Below, piece after piece: positions 1-6,130 of a stretch of DNA of 7,496 bases. This stretch comes from Bacteroides sp. (GTDB lineage: Bacteria > Bacteroidota > Bacteroidia > Bacteroidales > Bacteroidaceae): NCBI GenBank assembly GCA_030529405.1, contig JAUMWZ010000061.1:1211-8706 (forward strand). Reading direction: 5' to 3'. The stretch's first letter is position 1. Each line of letters begins with the position of its first letter. The position numbers were made by a program, and so were the translations under genes. Below the pieces are notes generated by a model. That model searched no databases. It saw nothing but the letters and a program-made list of their open reading frames with translations, and had not been told where the DNA came from.

Positions 1-1301
1 CCTGCAAAGTTTATGTGTGTGTAGTCTTTGTTTGCCATAGAGGGTTTTGACTTGTTTAGCTTAAGCATACTTCCTTCTCCACCCATAGCCTCAAACATAT
101 TCCAAAAGGCTATCTTTTCTTCTATTGCTAGCTGTTGCTGACTTTCTACCAGATGATAAACACCTGGCATTGTTACTATTTTCCCTTCAGAACCTTTATA
201 ATCTCTATCCGCCACGCTGAGCAACAATATTGCTGCTTTAGGGAAAGCTTGCTTGAGGTTTTTAATGGTCTTCCTCAACCCATTAGCATAGCTTGTGTAG
301 TTAGTACGCTTTTTCTCTACAACGTTAAGACCATATTCAAGGATTATCAAATCATAAGGTCTTACCTTGTTGAACTGTTTTAGCTTCTCAACAGGTATAG
401 TGCTAAGAGAAAGCCCCGTGCTACCTCTTGACGAAAAGTTGTCAAGAACCACACCGCTCTCTCCCTCCATAGTCACTCCATAGAAAGTTGAAGGATTGTC
501 TGAGCTAACACTCCACTTTACAGATGTTATATTATCGCCCTTAACGGTAAGAACTTGAAGTTTGTTTGTTTGTTCTACATCAAACTCTTGCCTGTCGTCT
601 TTGTTTACTGTTGCAATCAAATTGAACTCGGCCTTAGGCGTGAAATAGATTGATGACACTTGGCAAGCATCTAAGAACTTACCGTGTTTTGACTGACCTC
701 TTAACTCAACGTATGCACTAGAAGTCGCCTTGAAATACTTTCCGTCTATTCCTTGGTCTTCCTTGGAAAAACCTTTGTCTTTCTGTTGCAAGAAGCTACT
801 CCAACCATTGAATGAGTGTCTTACAGTGCGTCTAAAGCCGCTAACTGCTGAGGTCATAGACACAAAGCCCACGCCACTACCACCATATTTCTGTTGCAAC
901 AACTCTCTCAAGTCTGCACTGAAAATATCTCCTTCAATGAAAGAGTCGCCAAACATTGCCACCCTCACATAGTTCCCCTTCTTCTTACTCCTGTCAAGAG
1001 CTTTATAAAAGTAAGCCATACCCTCTTTCTTGCTTTCTGAATAGTCTTCAATACAAGTCTTTCCTTCAGGACATTTAAGCTCTGCCTTCTTAGCCTCTTG
1101 CTTTTTCTTCACTTGTGCAACTGGTACACTTTCTTTTGACTCAGACTCCGTTTCGGTAACTCCCGTCTTTACATCGGCTAGTAAATCAACTTTTTTGACT
1201 TCAACCCCAAAGACAGTAAAAGTTGGCAGTAAACTAATTACTGCCAACATTACAATTACCATCAATAACAGAATCAAAGATTTATTGATATTGTTATTCA
1301 T
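1..1301 (-). CDS. Membrane-anchored SGNH/GDSL-family hydrolase, partial (C-terminus beyond the left edge)
   Basis: An uninterrupted reading frame of 433 codons starts at ATG 1301-1299 and is still open at base 1. The protein begins with a short polar stretch, then one hydrophobic segment (about residues 9-31) that looks like an uncleaved signal anchor, then a charged Lys/Glu-rich linker (about 35-110) containing a CPEGKTC motif (Cys77, Cys83). The SGNH hydrolase blocks follow: FGDSFIEGD with the likely nucleophile Ser120, a Gly-rich YGGSGVGF (139-146), YGLN with Asn326 as block III, and DYTH with Asp426 and His429 as the catalytic pair. About 170 residues lie between the Gly block and the Asn block, consistent with an inserted beta-rich domain. 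Such proteins are usually esterases or transferases acting on O-acyl groups of envelope glycans in the periplasm; the substrate here is not shown. The gene starts 31 bases after the PII-like gene, so co-transcription is possible. Only the last part of the fold is missing. Confidence 0.85.
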   Translation of the reverse strand, partial: MNNNINKSLILLLMVIVMLAVISLLPTFTVFGVEVKKVDLLADVKTGVTETESESKESVPVAQVKKKQEAKKAELKCPEGKTCIEDYSESKKEGMAYFYKALDRSKKKGNYVRVAMFGDSFIEGDIFSADLRELLQQKYGGSGVGFVSMTSAVSGFRRTVRHSFNGWSSFLQQKDKGFSKEDQGIDGKYFKATSSAYVELRGQSKHGKFLDACQVSSIYFTPKAEFNLIATVNKDDRQEFDVEQTNKLQVLTVKGDNITSVKWSVSSDNPSTFYGVTMEGESGVVLDNFSSRGSTGLSLSTIPVEKLKQFNKVRPYDLIILEYGLNVVEKKRTNYTSYANGLRKTIKNLKQAFPKAAILLLSVADRDYKGSEGKIVTMPGVYHLVESQQQLAIEEKIAFWNMFEAMGGEGSMLKLNKSKPSMANKDYTHINFA

Positions 1302-1317
1302 CTTAATAATGTGAGTT

Positions 1318-1339
1318 TATCTAATTCTTTTTTTAGATA
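1318..1339 (-). repeat. AT-rich inverted repeat over the stop codon of the PII-like gene
   Basis: The arms tatctaa (1318-1324) and ttagata (1333-1339) are perfect complements separated by 8 bases. On the coding strand the left arm includes the TAA stop of the PII-like gene. The stem has one G-C pair and no following T-run, so it is a poor terminator candidate. It would be at most a weak hairpin between this gene and the SGNH gene. Confidence 0.3.
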
Positions 1340-1626
1340 CTTTTTTCTATATTCCAAACAAAGGCTCTTAAACCTAATTGCTTCTTTTCTTCATCTATCT
1401 TTTTCAATGCTTCCAGAAGTGAATCTACCCTTTCATCTTCTACAACAGAGATTATGGCAGAGCACATTCCTGGCCAAGCATGACTACCTTGATGAGGCTC
1501 TCCTGTCTTTGTGCCTCTTCCTTGCACTTGTTCAAAGTAAGTGTATCCTCTGCAACTTAACTTGTTTAGCGCAGACATCACGCTCTCATGATGTGCTTGG
1601 TCGTATGTTATTAAAACCGATTTCAT
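1333..1626 (-). CDS. Small PII/CutA-like protein linked to the RND efflux operon
   Basis: This is a 97-residue protein with the layout of a ferredoxin-like PII/CutA-type trimer subunit. Residues 1-8 (MKSVLITY) form a first strand, about 12-25 a helix, about 27-35 a strand, then a loop GRGTKTGEPHQGSHAWPG (36-53) in the place of the PII T-loop, a strand CSAIISVV (55-62), a helix about 64-82, and a final strand GLRAFVWNIE (85-94). The loop lacks the classical PII uridylylation tyrosine motif. It carries His45, His49 and Trp51, with Cys55 just after and His12/His13 elsewhere, which would suit metal or small-ligand binding. I chose ATG 1626 because it places the first strand at the N-terminus; an in-frame TTG at 1656 would only add ten polar residues. 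The gene lies 62 bases downstream of the RND transporter on the same strand, which suggests a role in sensing or regulating the pump. That role is inference; the fold assignment is from pattern recognition. Confidence 0.75.
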   Translation of the reverse strand: MKSVLITYDQAHHESVMSALNKLSCRGYTYFEQVQGRGTKTGEPHQGSHAWPGMCSAIISVVEDERVDSLLEALKKIDEEKKQLGLRAFVWNIEKSI

Positions 1627-1660
1627 CTTATATCTTTTTGTTTTTGAATTCTGCAAAAGT

Positions 1661-1679
1661 ATATTGATAAACTCAATAT
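1661..1679 (-). other. Short intergenic hairpin between the RND transporter and PII-like genes
   Basis: The arms atattga (1661-1667) and tcaatat (1673-1679) form a perfect 7-base stem around a 5-base loop. The hairpin starts 9 bases after the transporter stop codon. It is followed on the coding strand by ACTTTTGC, which is a short T-run only. With one G-C pair it would be a weak terminator, an attenuator lowering expression of the PII-like gene, or an RNA-processing or 3'-end protecting stem. All are inferred. Confidence 0.4.
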
Positions 1680-1688
1680 CTAAAGCTT

Positions 1689-4600
1689 TTAATCTAACAT
1701 TTTCATAGCCTTACGTCTTTTTCTTCTTACTCCAACACCAGCAAAGACATAATACAATGTAGGCACTATGAGGAGTGTGAAAAGAGTAGAGATAGTAAGT
1801 CCACCAATAACGGCAACGCCCATTGGTCGCCACATCTCAGAACCTTGACCACTACCAACAGCCATAGGTATCATACCCAACACGGTGGTAGCTGTTGTCA
1901 TAAGCACAGGACGCAAACGACTCTTACCAGACATAATGATAGCTTTTGAGGCAGTAAATCCTCTTTCACGACAAAGAATAATGTAGTCGATAAGCACTAT
2001 ACCATTCTTTACAACAATACCAATAAGCATTATGGCTCCAAGCAAACTCATCACGTTTAGGTTGCTACCAGTAACGAAAAGAGTGAGGAACACACCAAAG
2101 AAAGAGAATGGTATTGAGAACATTATTATGAACGGATAAGTTAATGACTCAAACTGAGCAGCCATAACTATGAACACAAGTATTGTTATCAGCACCGCAA
2201 GTATTCCCAAATCGGTAAAAGACTCCATTTGGTCTTCATAAGCACCAGATACTTGCACTGTGACGCCTGACGGTATATCCATCTTGTTGATTATAGCTTT
2301 TCCGTCTTTTACGACATTACCCAACGGAGCACCAGATACTACTGCTGACACTGTTACTATTCTCTCTCTGTCTTTACGCTCTATTGTTGGTGGAGCAAAC
2401 CTCTCTACTACAACACCAACATCTTTTACTCTAACAGATTCACCACGATTGTTGTAAAGCAAGATATTCTCAATGTCTTCAACGCTTTGTCTGAACTCAC
2501 GCGAGTTTCTTACTTTTATGTCATATTCTTCTCCGTCTTCTCTATATTTAGATGCTATTGCTCCATTTATTCTGTTTCTAATAACTGTCCCAGCAGTAGA
2601 TATATTCAATCCGTGCATAGCCAATTTTTCTCTATCAAAGTCCACTTGATATTCCGGCAAATATTCACTTCGGCTTATATTCACTTCTGATACTCCTCTT
2701 ACATTCAATAGTTTCTCACGAAGTTGATAAGCCACGCTATCGGTCTCAGCAAAGCTATATCCATAGACTTCAAAGTCAGCACTTGACTGTCCGCCCATAC
2801 CGCTTTCGGCACCTCCTAGTATAACCTTTACCTTAACAAACTCTGGATATTTGTTTATATCGTTTCTTAGTTTATCACAGAATTCTGCCAATGTTATATC
2901 TCTGTATTCAGGGTCTACAAGTCCAATATTTATAGATATGATGTGTGAGCCATTATCTTGCATTGATGCCCAAGTATTGTCAGAGTCAGCCTGCCCCACT
3001 GTGTAGCTTGACACTCTTATAATATCTTTATAATCTCTTAGCCATTCTTCCGTCATTTTTGCAGCCAACCCTTTTGCAACCTCCATTCTTGTGCCAACAG
3101 GCAATTGCAGTCTAGCTGTCACACGTGAATTATCTTGCGAAGGGAAGAACTCAGAACCAACATTCTTTACTGCAAACATACTAGCAAAGAAGAACACCAC
3201 ACAGAACACAGCGACCAACGCTTTGTGGTGTAATGCCCAATCAAGTGTCTTAACATAAGCTATATCAAGCCACGACAAGAACTTTTCTATCGGCGCAAAG
3301 AACTTCTTCATAACTCCTCTATGTCCATTATCTTGCTTCAAAAGCTGAGATGACAACATCGGAGTAAGTGTAAGTGCCGCCAAAGTAGATATTACAAGAA
3401 TAGCACACATCATCCAACCAAGCTGGCGGAACAATATACCTGTCATTCCTGTAACCAATGTTAGTGGAAAGAACACAGCAATCATTGTAAGCGTAGATGC
3501 TATAACCGATATAGAAACCTCGTTTGTTCCGTGAACAGCTGCTTGTCGAGCTGCAGACCCTCTATCTATATGTGTGGTAATATTCTCTAATACCACAATA
3601 GCATCGTCTACTACCATACCGATAGCAATAGAAAGGGTTGAAAGCGAGATTATATTTATCGTGTTGCCACTCATTCCAAGATATATGAATGATGCAATAA
3701 GCGACAATGGGATAGTTATACATATAATCAAAGTTGCTCTCCATCTTCCGAGGAACAAGAACACTACAAGTACCACGAAAAACAAAGCATACATTACCGT
3801 TTCTGTTAAGCTATCTATTGTATTCAAAATATAGTCTGAGGTATCAACAATCATTCCTAGCTCAACATCGCTTGGCAAACTTTTCTGTAGCGAAGGAAGA
3901 ACCGATTTTACTTTCTTAGATATTTCCACAGAGTTTGCTCCTGCTTGCTTTTGCACGATTATTGTAGCACCTTTCACTCCGTCATTATATGTTTCTTGAC
4001 TCCTCTCTTGCACATAATCAACAACCGTTGCAACATCTCTCAGATATACGTTTGCTCCGTTGAAAGTACCCACAACAACCCCCTCAAGTTGCTTTGTATC
4101 TTTGAACTCTCCTTCTACTCTTAAAGAGAAAGTCTCGTTACCTACGTCAATATTTCCCCCTGGAATATTTCTGTTTTCAGCACCAATAATAGCACTGATA
4201 TTCTCTATCGACAACCGATATGCCTCAAGTTTGTTCGGGTTGCATAGCACTTGTATCTCTCGTTTAGGCGCACCACTGATTGAAACAGTACCCACCCCTG
4301 GCACTCTGGCTAAAGGATTTACAACTTTATCTTCTAGAATTTTATATAGTGCAGATGTGCTTTCTTCTGCTCTCACAGATAGAATCACGATAGGAATCAT
4401 ATCTGTACTAAACTTAAATATCACTGGTCGCTCGACAGACTCAGGTAGTCTGGAGCTTACAAGGTCTAATTTATCGCGCACATCATTAGTTATCACATCT
4501 ATGTCGTTACCATGCTTAAACTCAAGAGTTATAAGCGACAGGTTTTCTGATGACTTAGATTTGATGTGTTTCAAGTTACTAACAGAATTCAGAGTATTCT

Positions 4601-4802
4601 CCAATGGGCGCGTAATATTATTTTCTATATCCGACGCACTAGCACCGGGGTAAGACGTAAGCACCATAATCGTGTTGGTGTCTATCTCTGGATACAAGTC
4701 TATTGGCAGTCTAACCAAGGAAAAGATACCGAAAATCACCACTGCGACAAAGCATAACGATGTCATTATCGGTCTTTTAACTGCCCCTTCATATAAGCTC
4801 AT
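1689..4802 (-). CDS. RND efflux transporter, AcrB/HAE-type inner-membrane permease
   Basis: This 1037-residue protein has the normal length for AcrB-type proton-driven exporters and their duplicated layout. TM1 is at about 11-30, a periplasmic porter/docking domain at about 31-333, TM2-TM6 at about 334-484, TM7 at about 525-546, a second periplasmic domain to about 860, and TM8-TM12 at about 862-1020. The proton relay is intact: GMVVDDAIVVLEN gives Asp399 and Asp400 in TM4, VVKNGIVLIDY gives Lys932 in TM10, and RLRPVLMTT gives Arg962 and Thr969. DDAIVV in TM4 matches the drug/amphiphile (HAE) branch rather than the heavy-metal branch, which has a different Asp/Glu pattern there. The start MSLYEGAVKRP, an N-terminal amphipathic helix ahead of TM1, fits the family. 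It should pair with the fusion protein and outer membrane factor encoded upstream on the same strand. Substrates cannot be read from the sequence. No Shine-Dalgarno sequence is visible; the C-terminus is a basic tail. Confidence 0.96.
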   Translation of the reverse strand: MSLYEGAVKRPIMTSLCFVAVVIFGIFSLVRLPIDLYPEIDTNTIMVLTSYPGASASDIENNITRPLENTLNSVSNLKHIKSKSSENLSLITLEFKHGNDIDVITNDVRDKLDLVSSRLPESVERPVIFKFSTDMIPIVILSVRAEESTSALYKILEDKVVNPLARVPGVGTVSISGAPKREIQVLCNPNKLEAYRLSIENISAIIGAENRNIPGGNIDVGNETFSLRVEGEFKDTKQLEGVVVGTFNGANVYLRDVATVVDYVQERSQETYNDGVKGATIIVQKQAGANSVEISKKVKSVLPSLQKSLPSDVELGMIVDTSDYILNTIDSLTETVMYALFFVVLVVFLFLGRWRATLIICITIPLSLIASFIYLGMSGNTINIISLSTLSIAIGMVVDDAIVVLENITTHIDRGSAARQAAVHGTNEVSISVIASTLTMIAVFFPLTLVTGMTGILFRQLGWMMCAILVISTLAALTLTPMLSSQLLKQDNGHRGVMKKFFAPIEKFLSWLDIAYVKTLDWALHHKALVAVFCVVFFFASMFAVKNVGSEFFPSQDNSRVTARLQLPVGTRMEVAKGLAAKMTEEWLRDYKDIIRVSSYTVGQADSDNTWASMQDNGSHIISINIGLVDPEYRDITLAEFCDKLRNDINKYPEFVKVKVILGGAESGMGGQSSADFEVYGYSFAETDSVAYQLREKLLNVRGVSEVNISRSEYLPEYQVDFDREKLAMHGLNISTAGTVIRNRINGAIASKYREDGEEYDIKVRNSREFRQSVEDIENILLYNNRGESVRVKDVGVVVERFAPPTIERKDRERIVTVSAVVSGAPLGNVVKDGKAIINKMDIPSGVTVQVSGAYEDQMESFTDLGILAVLITILVFIVMAAQFESLTYPFIIMFSIPFSFFGVFLTLFVTGSNLNVMSLLGAIMLIGIVVKNGIVLIDYIILCRERGFTASKAIIMSGKSRLRPVLMTTATTVLGMIPMAVGSGQGSEMWRPMGVAVIGGLTISTLFTLLIVPTLYYVFAGVGVRRKRRKAMKMLD

Positions 4803-4853
4803 ACACGTATTGTTATTTTTCTATTTATATTCTTTTTATTGACAATTTGCCTG

Positions 4854-4919
4854 CTTTTCAACCTCTAATAGTTCATTGAGCAACACTCTCTACAAAACGA
4901 CATATACTTTGTTGAAAAG
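4854..4919. repeat. 9-base perfect inverted repeat in the transporter leader
   Basis: The arms cttttcaac (4854-4862) and gttgaaaag (4911-4919) are exact reverse complements with 48 bases between them. In the transcript they could close a long stem-loop ending about 50 bases before the transporter start codon. Given the AT-rich composition, a 9-base match in a region of this size could arise by chance. Confidence 0.35.
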
Positions 4920-4942
4920 TCAAATAAATACAACTGACTTAC

Positions 4943-4975
4943 AAACTATATATCACTAATAAATAAACTATATAT
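4943..4975. repeat. Two 11-base direct repeats with a 22-base period (candidate operator)
   Basis: The sequence aaactatatat occurs at 4943-4953 and again at 4965-4975, so the starts are 22 bases apart, about two turns of the DNA helix. This spacing puts both copies on the same face of the DNA, as in tandem binding sites for response regulators. The repeat is AT-only apart from one C, so slippage or composition is an alternative. No matching regulator gene is visible in the window. Confidence 0.35.
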
Positions 4976-4993
4976 AAATCAAAGATTGACTAT

Positions 4994-5086
4994 CTATGGT
5001 TTGCAAAAGCATGCTATACTGCACCTTACGACACAACAAATTAGCACTGCCAAAAGCAAAGCCACACGGCAAACTGCCATACTCAT
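4994..5086 (-). CDS. Possible 30-residue cysteine-rich hydrophobic small protein
   Basis: ATG at 5086-5084 begins only three bases after the stop codon of the fusion protein gene, in the same frame, and the reading frame ends at TAG 4996-4994. The peptide starts MSMAVCRVALLLAVLICC and continues with further cysteines to CFCKP, giving six to seven cysteines and one hydrophobic span at about residues 4-20. The segment is 44% GC (41 of 93 bases), while the following leader is about 25% GC, which suggests a coding-like boundary exactly at its end. The spacing would allow translational coupling to the fusion protein gene. A tiny membrane peptide modulating the transporter, as AcrZ does for AcrB in Escherichia coli, is an attractive analogy, but there is no sequence similarity that I can see. 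It could equally be a decayed 3' end or a chance frame. Confidence 0.3.
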   Translation of the reverse strand: MSMAVCRVALLLAVLICCVVRCSIACFCKP

Positions 5087-5089
5087 TTT

Positions 5090-6106
5090 TTACTCCTCAA
5101 CGGTTACTTCTGCCCCATTAGATAGTTTAGCTTGACCAGCAACAACCACTTGTGAGTTTGGTTCTATACCACCTTTTATCTCATATTCATCATTGATTCT
5201 TCGTCCAAGTTCTACCTTATTATACGAAACAACACCGTCTTTATACACATACACATATCTGTCTCCCGAACCAGGTTGCTTAACCACCGCTCTGTCTGAT
5301 ACCATTACACGTTCTGCATCACTTAGCTTTATTAGCACCTTAGCATACATACCCGGCTTAACCCTCATATCTCTGTTGTCCATCTTAACTTCAACCATAA
5401 ACGTACGAGTATTAGGATTGATAGTAGGATATACAAGGTCTATAACTCCATTAAAGTCTTCGTCGCCGTAAACATCAAACTTAACAGACACTTTCTTACC
5501 TTTCTTCATGTATGAGTAAAGAGATTCCGATGCGTTTATCTTTAGCTTTACGGGAGAAATTTGCTCAACCACCAACACAGGCGAAGTAGCACTACACATA
5601 TCTCCATTATCATAGTTTCTTGCAGTGACTATACCGTTTATAGGACTTACCAAGGAAGTGTTATCAAGCAGATATTTATATGCTGTTTGTTTAACGTCAA
5701 GCATCGTCTTAGCATTCTCCCAATCAGACTTCGACAATCCACCAACCCTATACAATTCGTCAATACGTTTGAACTCAACAAGCTGATTATCTAGTTGCAA
5801 CTTAGCTTGTTTCAGGTTGCTACTATCCATATCTACCAACCTTTGTCCCTTTACAACTCTGTCGCCAACCTCTACATTTATCTTTTCAATTCTTGATGGT
5901 GTGGCAGGAAAGATATTATTCTTCACTTCTGCTTCTACCGTAGCTGCATACTCTTGTATCTGTTCTACATTTTTCAATGTAGCTATCTGAAGTTTCACCT
6001 TAGGTTTAACCTCCTCGACAGTATTCTTTTCCTCTGCCTTTTTCCCACTACAAGAGGCAAACAAAACCATAGCAGCAGAAATCGCATAAAACGCTAACTT
6101 ATTCAT
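5090..6106 (-). CDS. RND efflux periplasmic adaptor (membrane fusion protein), lipoprotein
   Basis: This 338-residue adaptor links the inner-membrane transporter to the outer membrane channel. The N-terminus has a lipoprotein signal with the likely lipidated Cys19 (LFASCS), followed by a charged linker. Half-motifs of the biotinyl-lipoyl domain are GDRVVKGQRLVDMD (81-94) and SPINGIVTARNYDNGD (154-169). Between them lies a short coiled-coil hairpin, helices about 96-120 and 126-147 joined at VGGLSKSD. A beta-barrel domain follows at about 184-262, with the family hallmark KPGMYAKVLI (250-259), and then a membrane-proximal domain to the end. The length is slightly short of AcrA-like adaptors, reflecting the compact hairpin. 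The gene starts 24 bases after the outer membrane factor stop, so they are almost surely co-transcribed. No clear Shine-Dalgarno sequence is present; the upstream bases are nearly all A/T. Confidence 0.95.
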   Translation of the reverse strand: MNKLAFYAISAAMVLFASCSGKKAEEKNTVEEVKPKVKLQIATLKNVEQIQEYAATVEAEVKNNIFPATPSRIEKINVEVGDRVVKGQRLVDMDSSNLKQAKLQLDNQLVEFKRIDELYRVGGLSKSDWENAKTMLDVKQTAYKYLLDNTSLVSPINGIVTARNYDNGDMCSATSPVLVVEQISPVKLKINASESLYSYMKKGKKVSVKFDVYGDEDFNGVIDLVYPTINPNTRTFMVEVKMDNRDMRVKPGMYAKVLIKLSDAERVMVSDRAVVKQPGSGDRYVYVYKDGVVSYNKVELGRRINDEYEIKGGIEPNSQVVVAGQAKLSNGAEVTVEE

Positions 6107-6130
6107 ATCTTATATATTTATATTTTTCAA

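Larger units (their letters stand above)
1312..1675. repeat. 10-base inverted pair bracketing the PII-like gene
   Basis: The sequence tgagtttatc at 1312-1321 is the exact reverse complement of gataaactca at 1666-1675. The two copies sit in the short intergenic gaps on either side of the PII-like gene. The match is exactly 10 bases and does not extend. No transposase or target duplication is visible, so this may be chance or a shared regulatory or RNA element. Confidence 0.35.
4803..4993 (-). promoter_or_regulatory. AT-rich non-coding leader upstream of the RND transporter gene
   Basis: Together with the short reading frame next to it, this makes a 287-base break inside an otherwise tight operon. 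A count over 4801-4980 gives 45 G/C of 180 bases (25%), far below the adjoining genes. Stop codons are frequent and I see no convincing reading frame. It contains an 11-base tandem direct repeat and a 9-base inverted repeat, described separately. TTTG and TATA-rich elements occur, but I could not place a Bacteroidetes -33/-7 promoter pair (TTTG and TAnnTTTG) with correct spacing. An internal promoter or a regulatory leader is therefore plausible but unproven. Confidence 0.4.

Noticed and set aside
135..972. Plus-strand frames of about 80 codons at 135-383 and 730-972
   Set aside because: They are shadows of the SGNH hydrolase gene, whose minus-strand frame is open for 433 codons with catalytic motifs in the right order.
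1627..1656. Ten-residue N-terminal extension of the PII-like protein from a TTG start
   Set aside because: The ATG at 1626 places the first beta strand at the N-terminus as usual for the fold; the extension is polar, in AT-rich intergenic DNA, and would overlap a likely translation initiation region.
1311..1667. A 118-codon plus-strand frame opposite the PII-like gene
   Set aside because: The minus strand encodes a coherent PII/CutA-like fold, while the plus-strand product is low in recognisable features and spans both intergenic gaps.
3562..3744. A 60-codon minus-strand frame inside the transporter gene
   Set aside because: It is an alternate frame within the TM3-TM4 coding region of the transporter and has no independent support.
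4060..4653. A 197-codon plus-strand reading frame inside the transporter gene
   Set aside because: It is antisense to a clearly conserved RND periplasmic domain, and its product has no recognisable domain; it is explained by codon bias of the opposite strand.
1689..4802. Heavy-metal (CzcA/CusA) assignment of the transporter
   Set aside because: The TM4 motif DDAIVVLEN and the TM10 lysine match the HAE drug/amphiphile branch; the nearby PII-like gene alone is not enough to call a metal pump.
4996..5121. A 41-codon plus-strand frame across the end of the adaptor gene
   Set aside because: It overlaps the adaptor 3' end in antisense and has no support from motifs or context.
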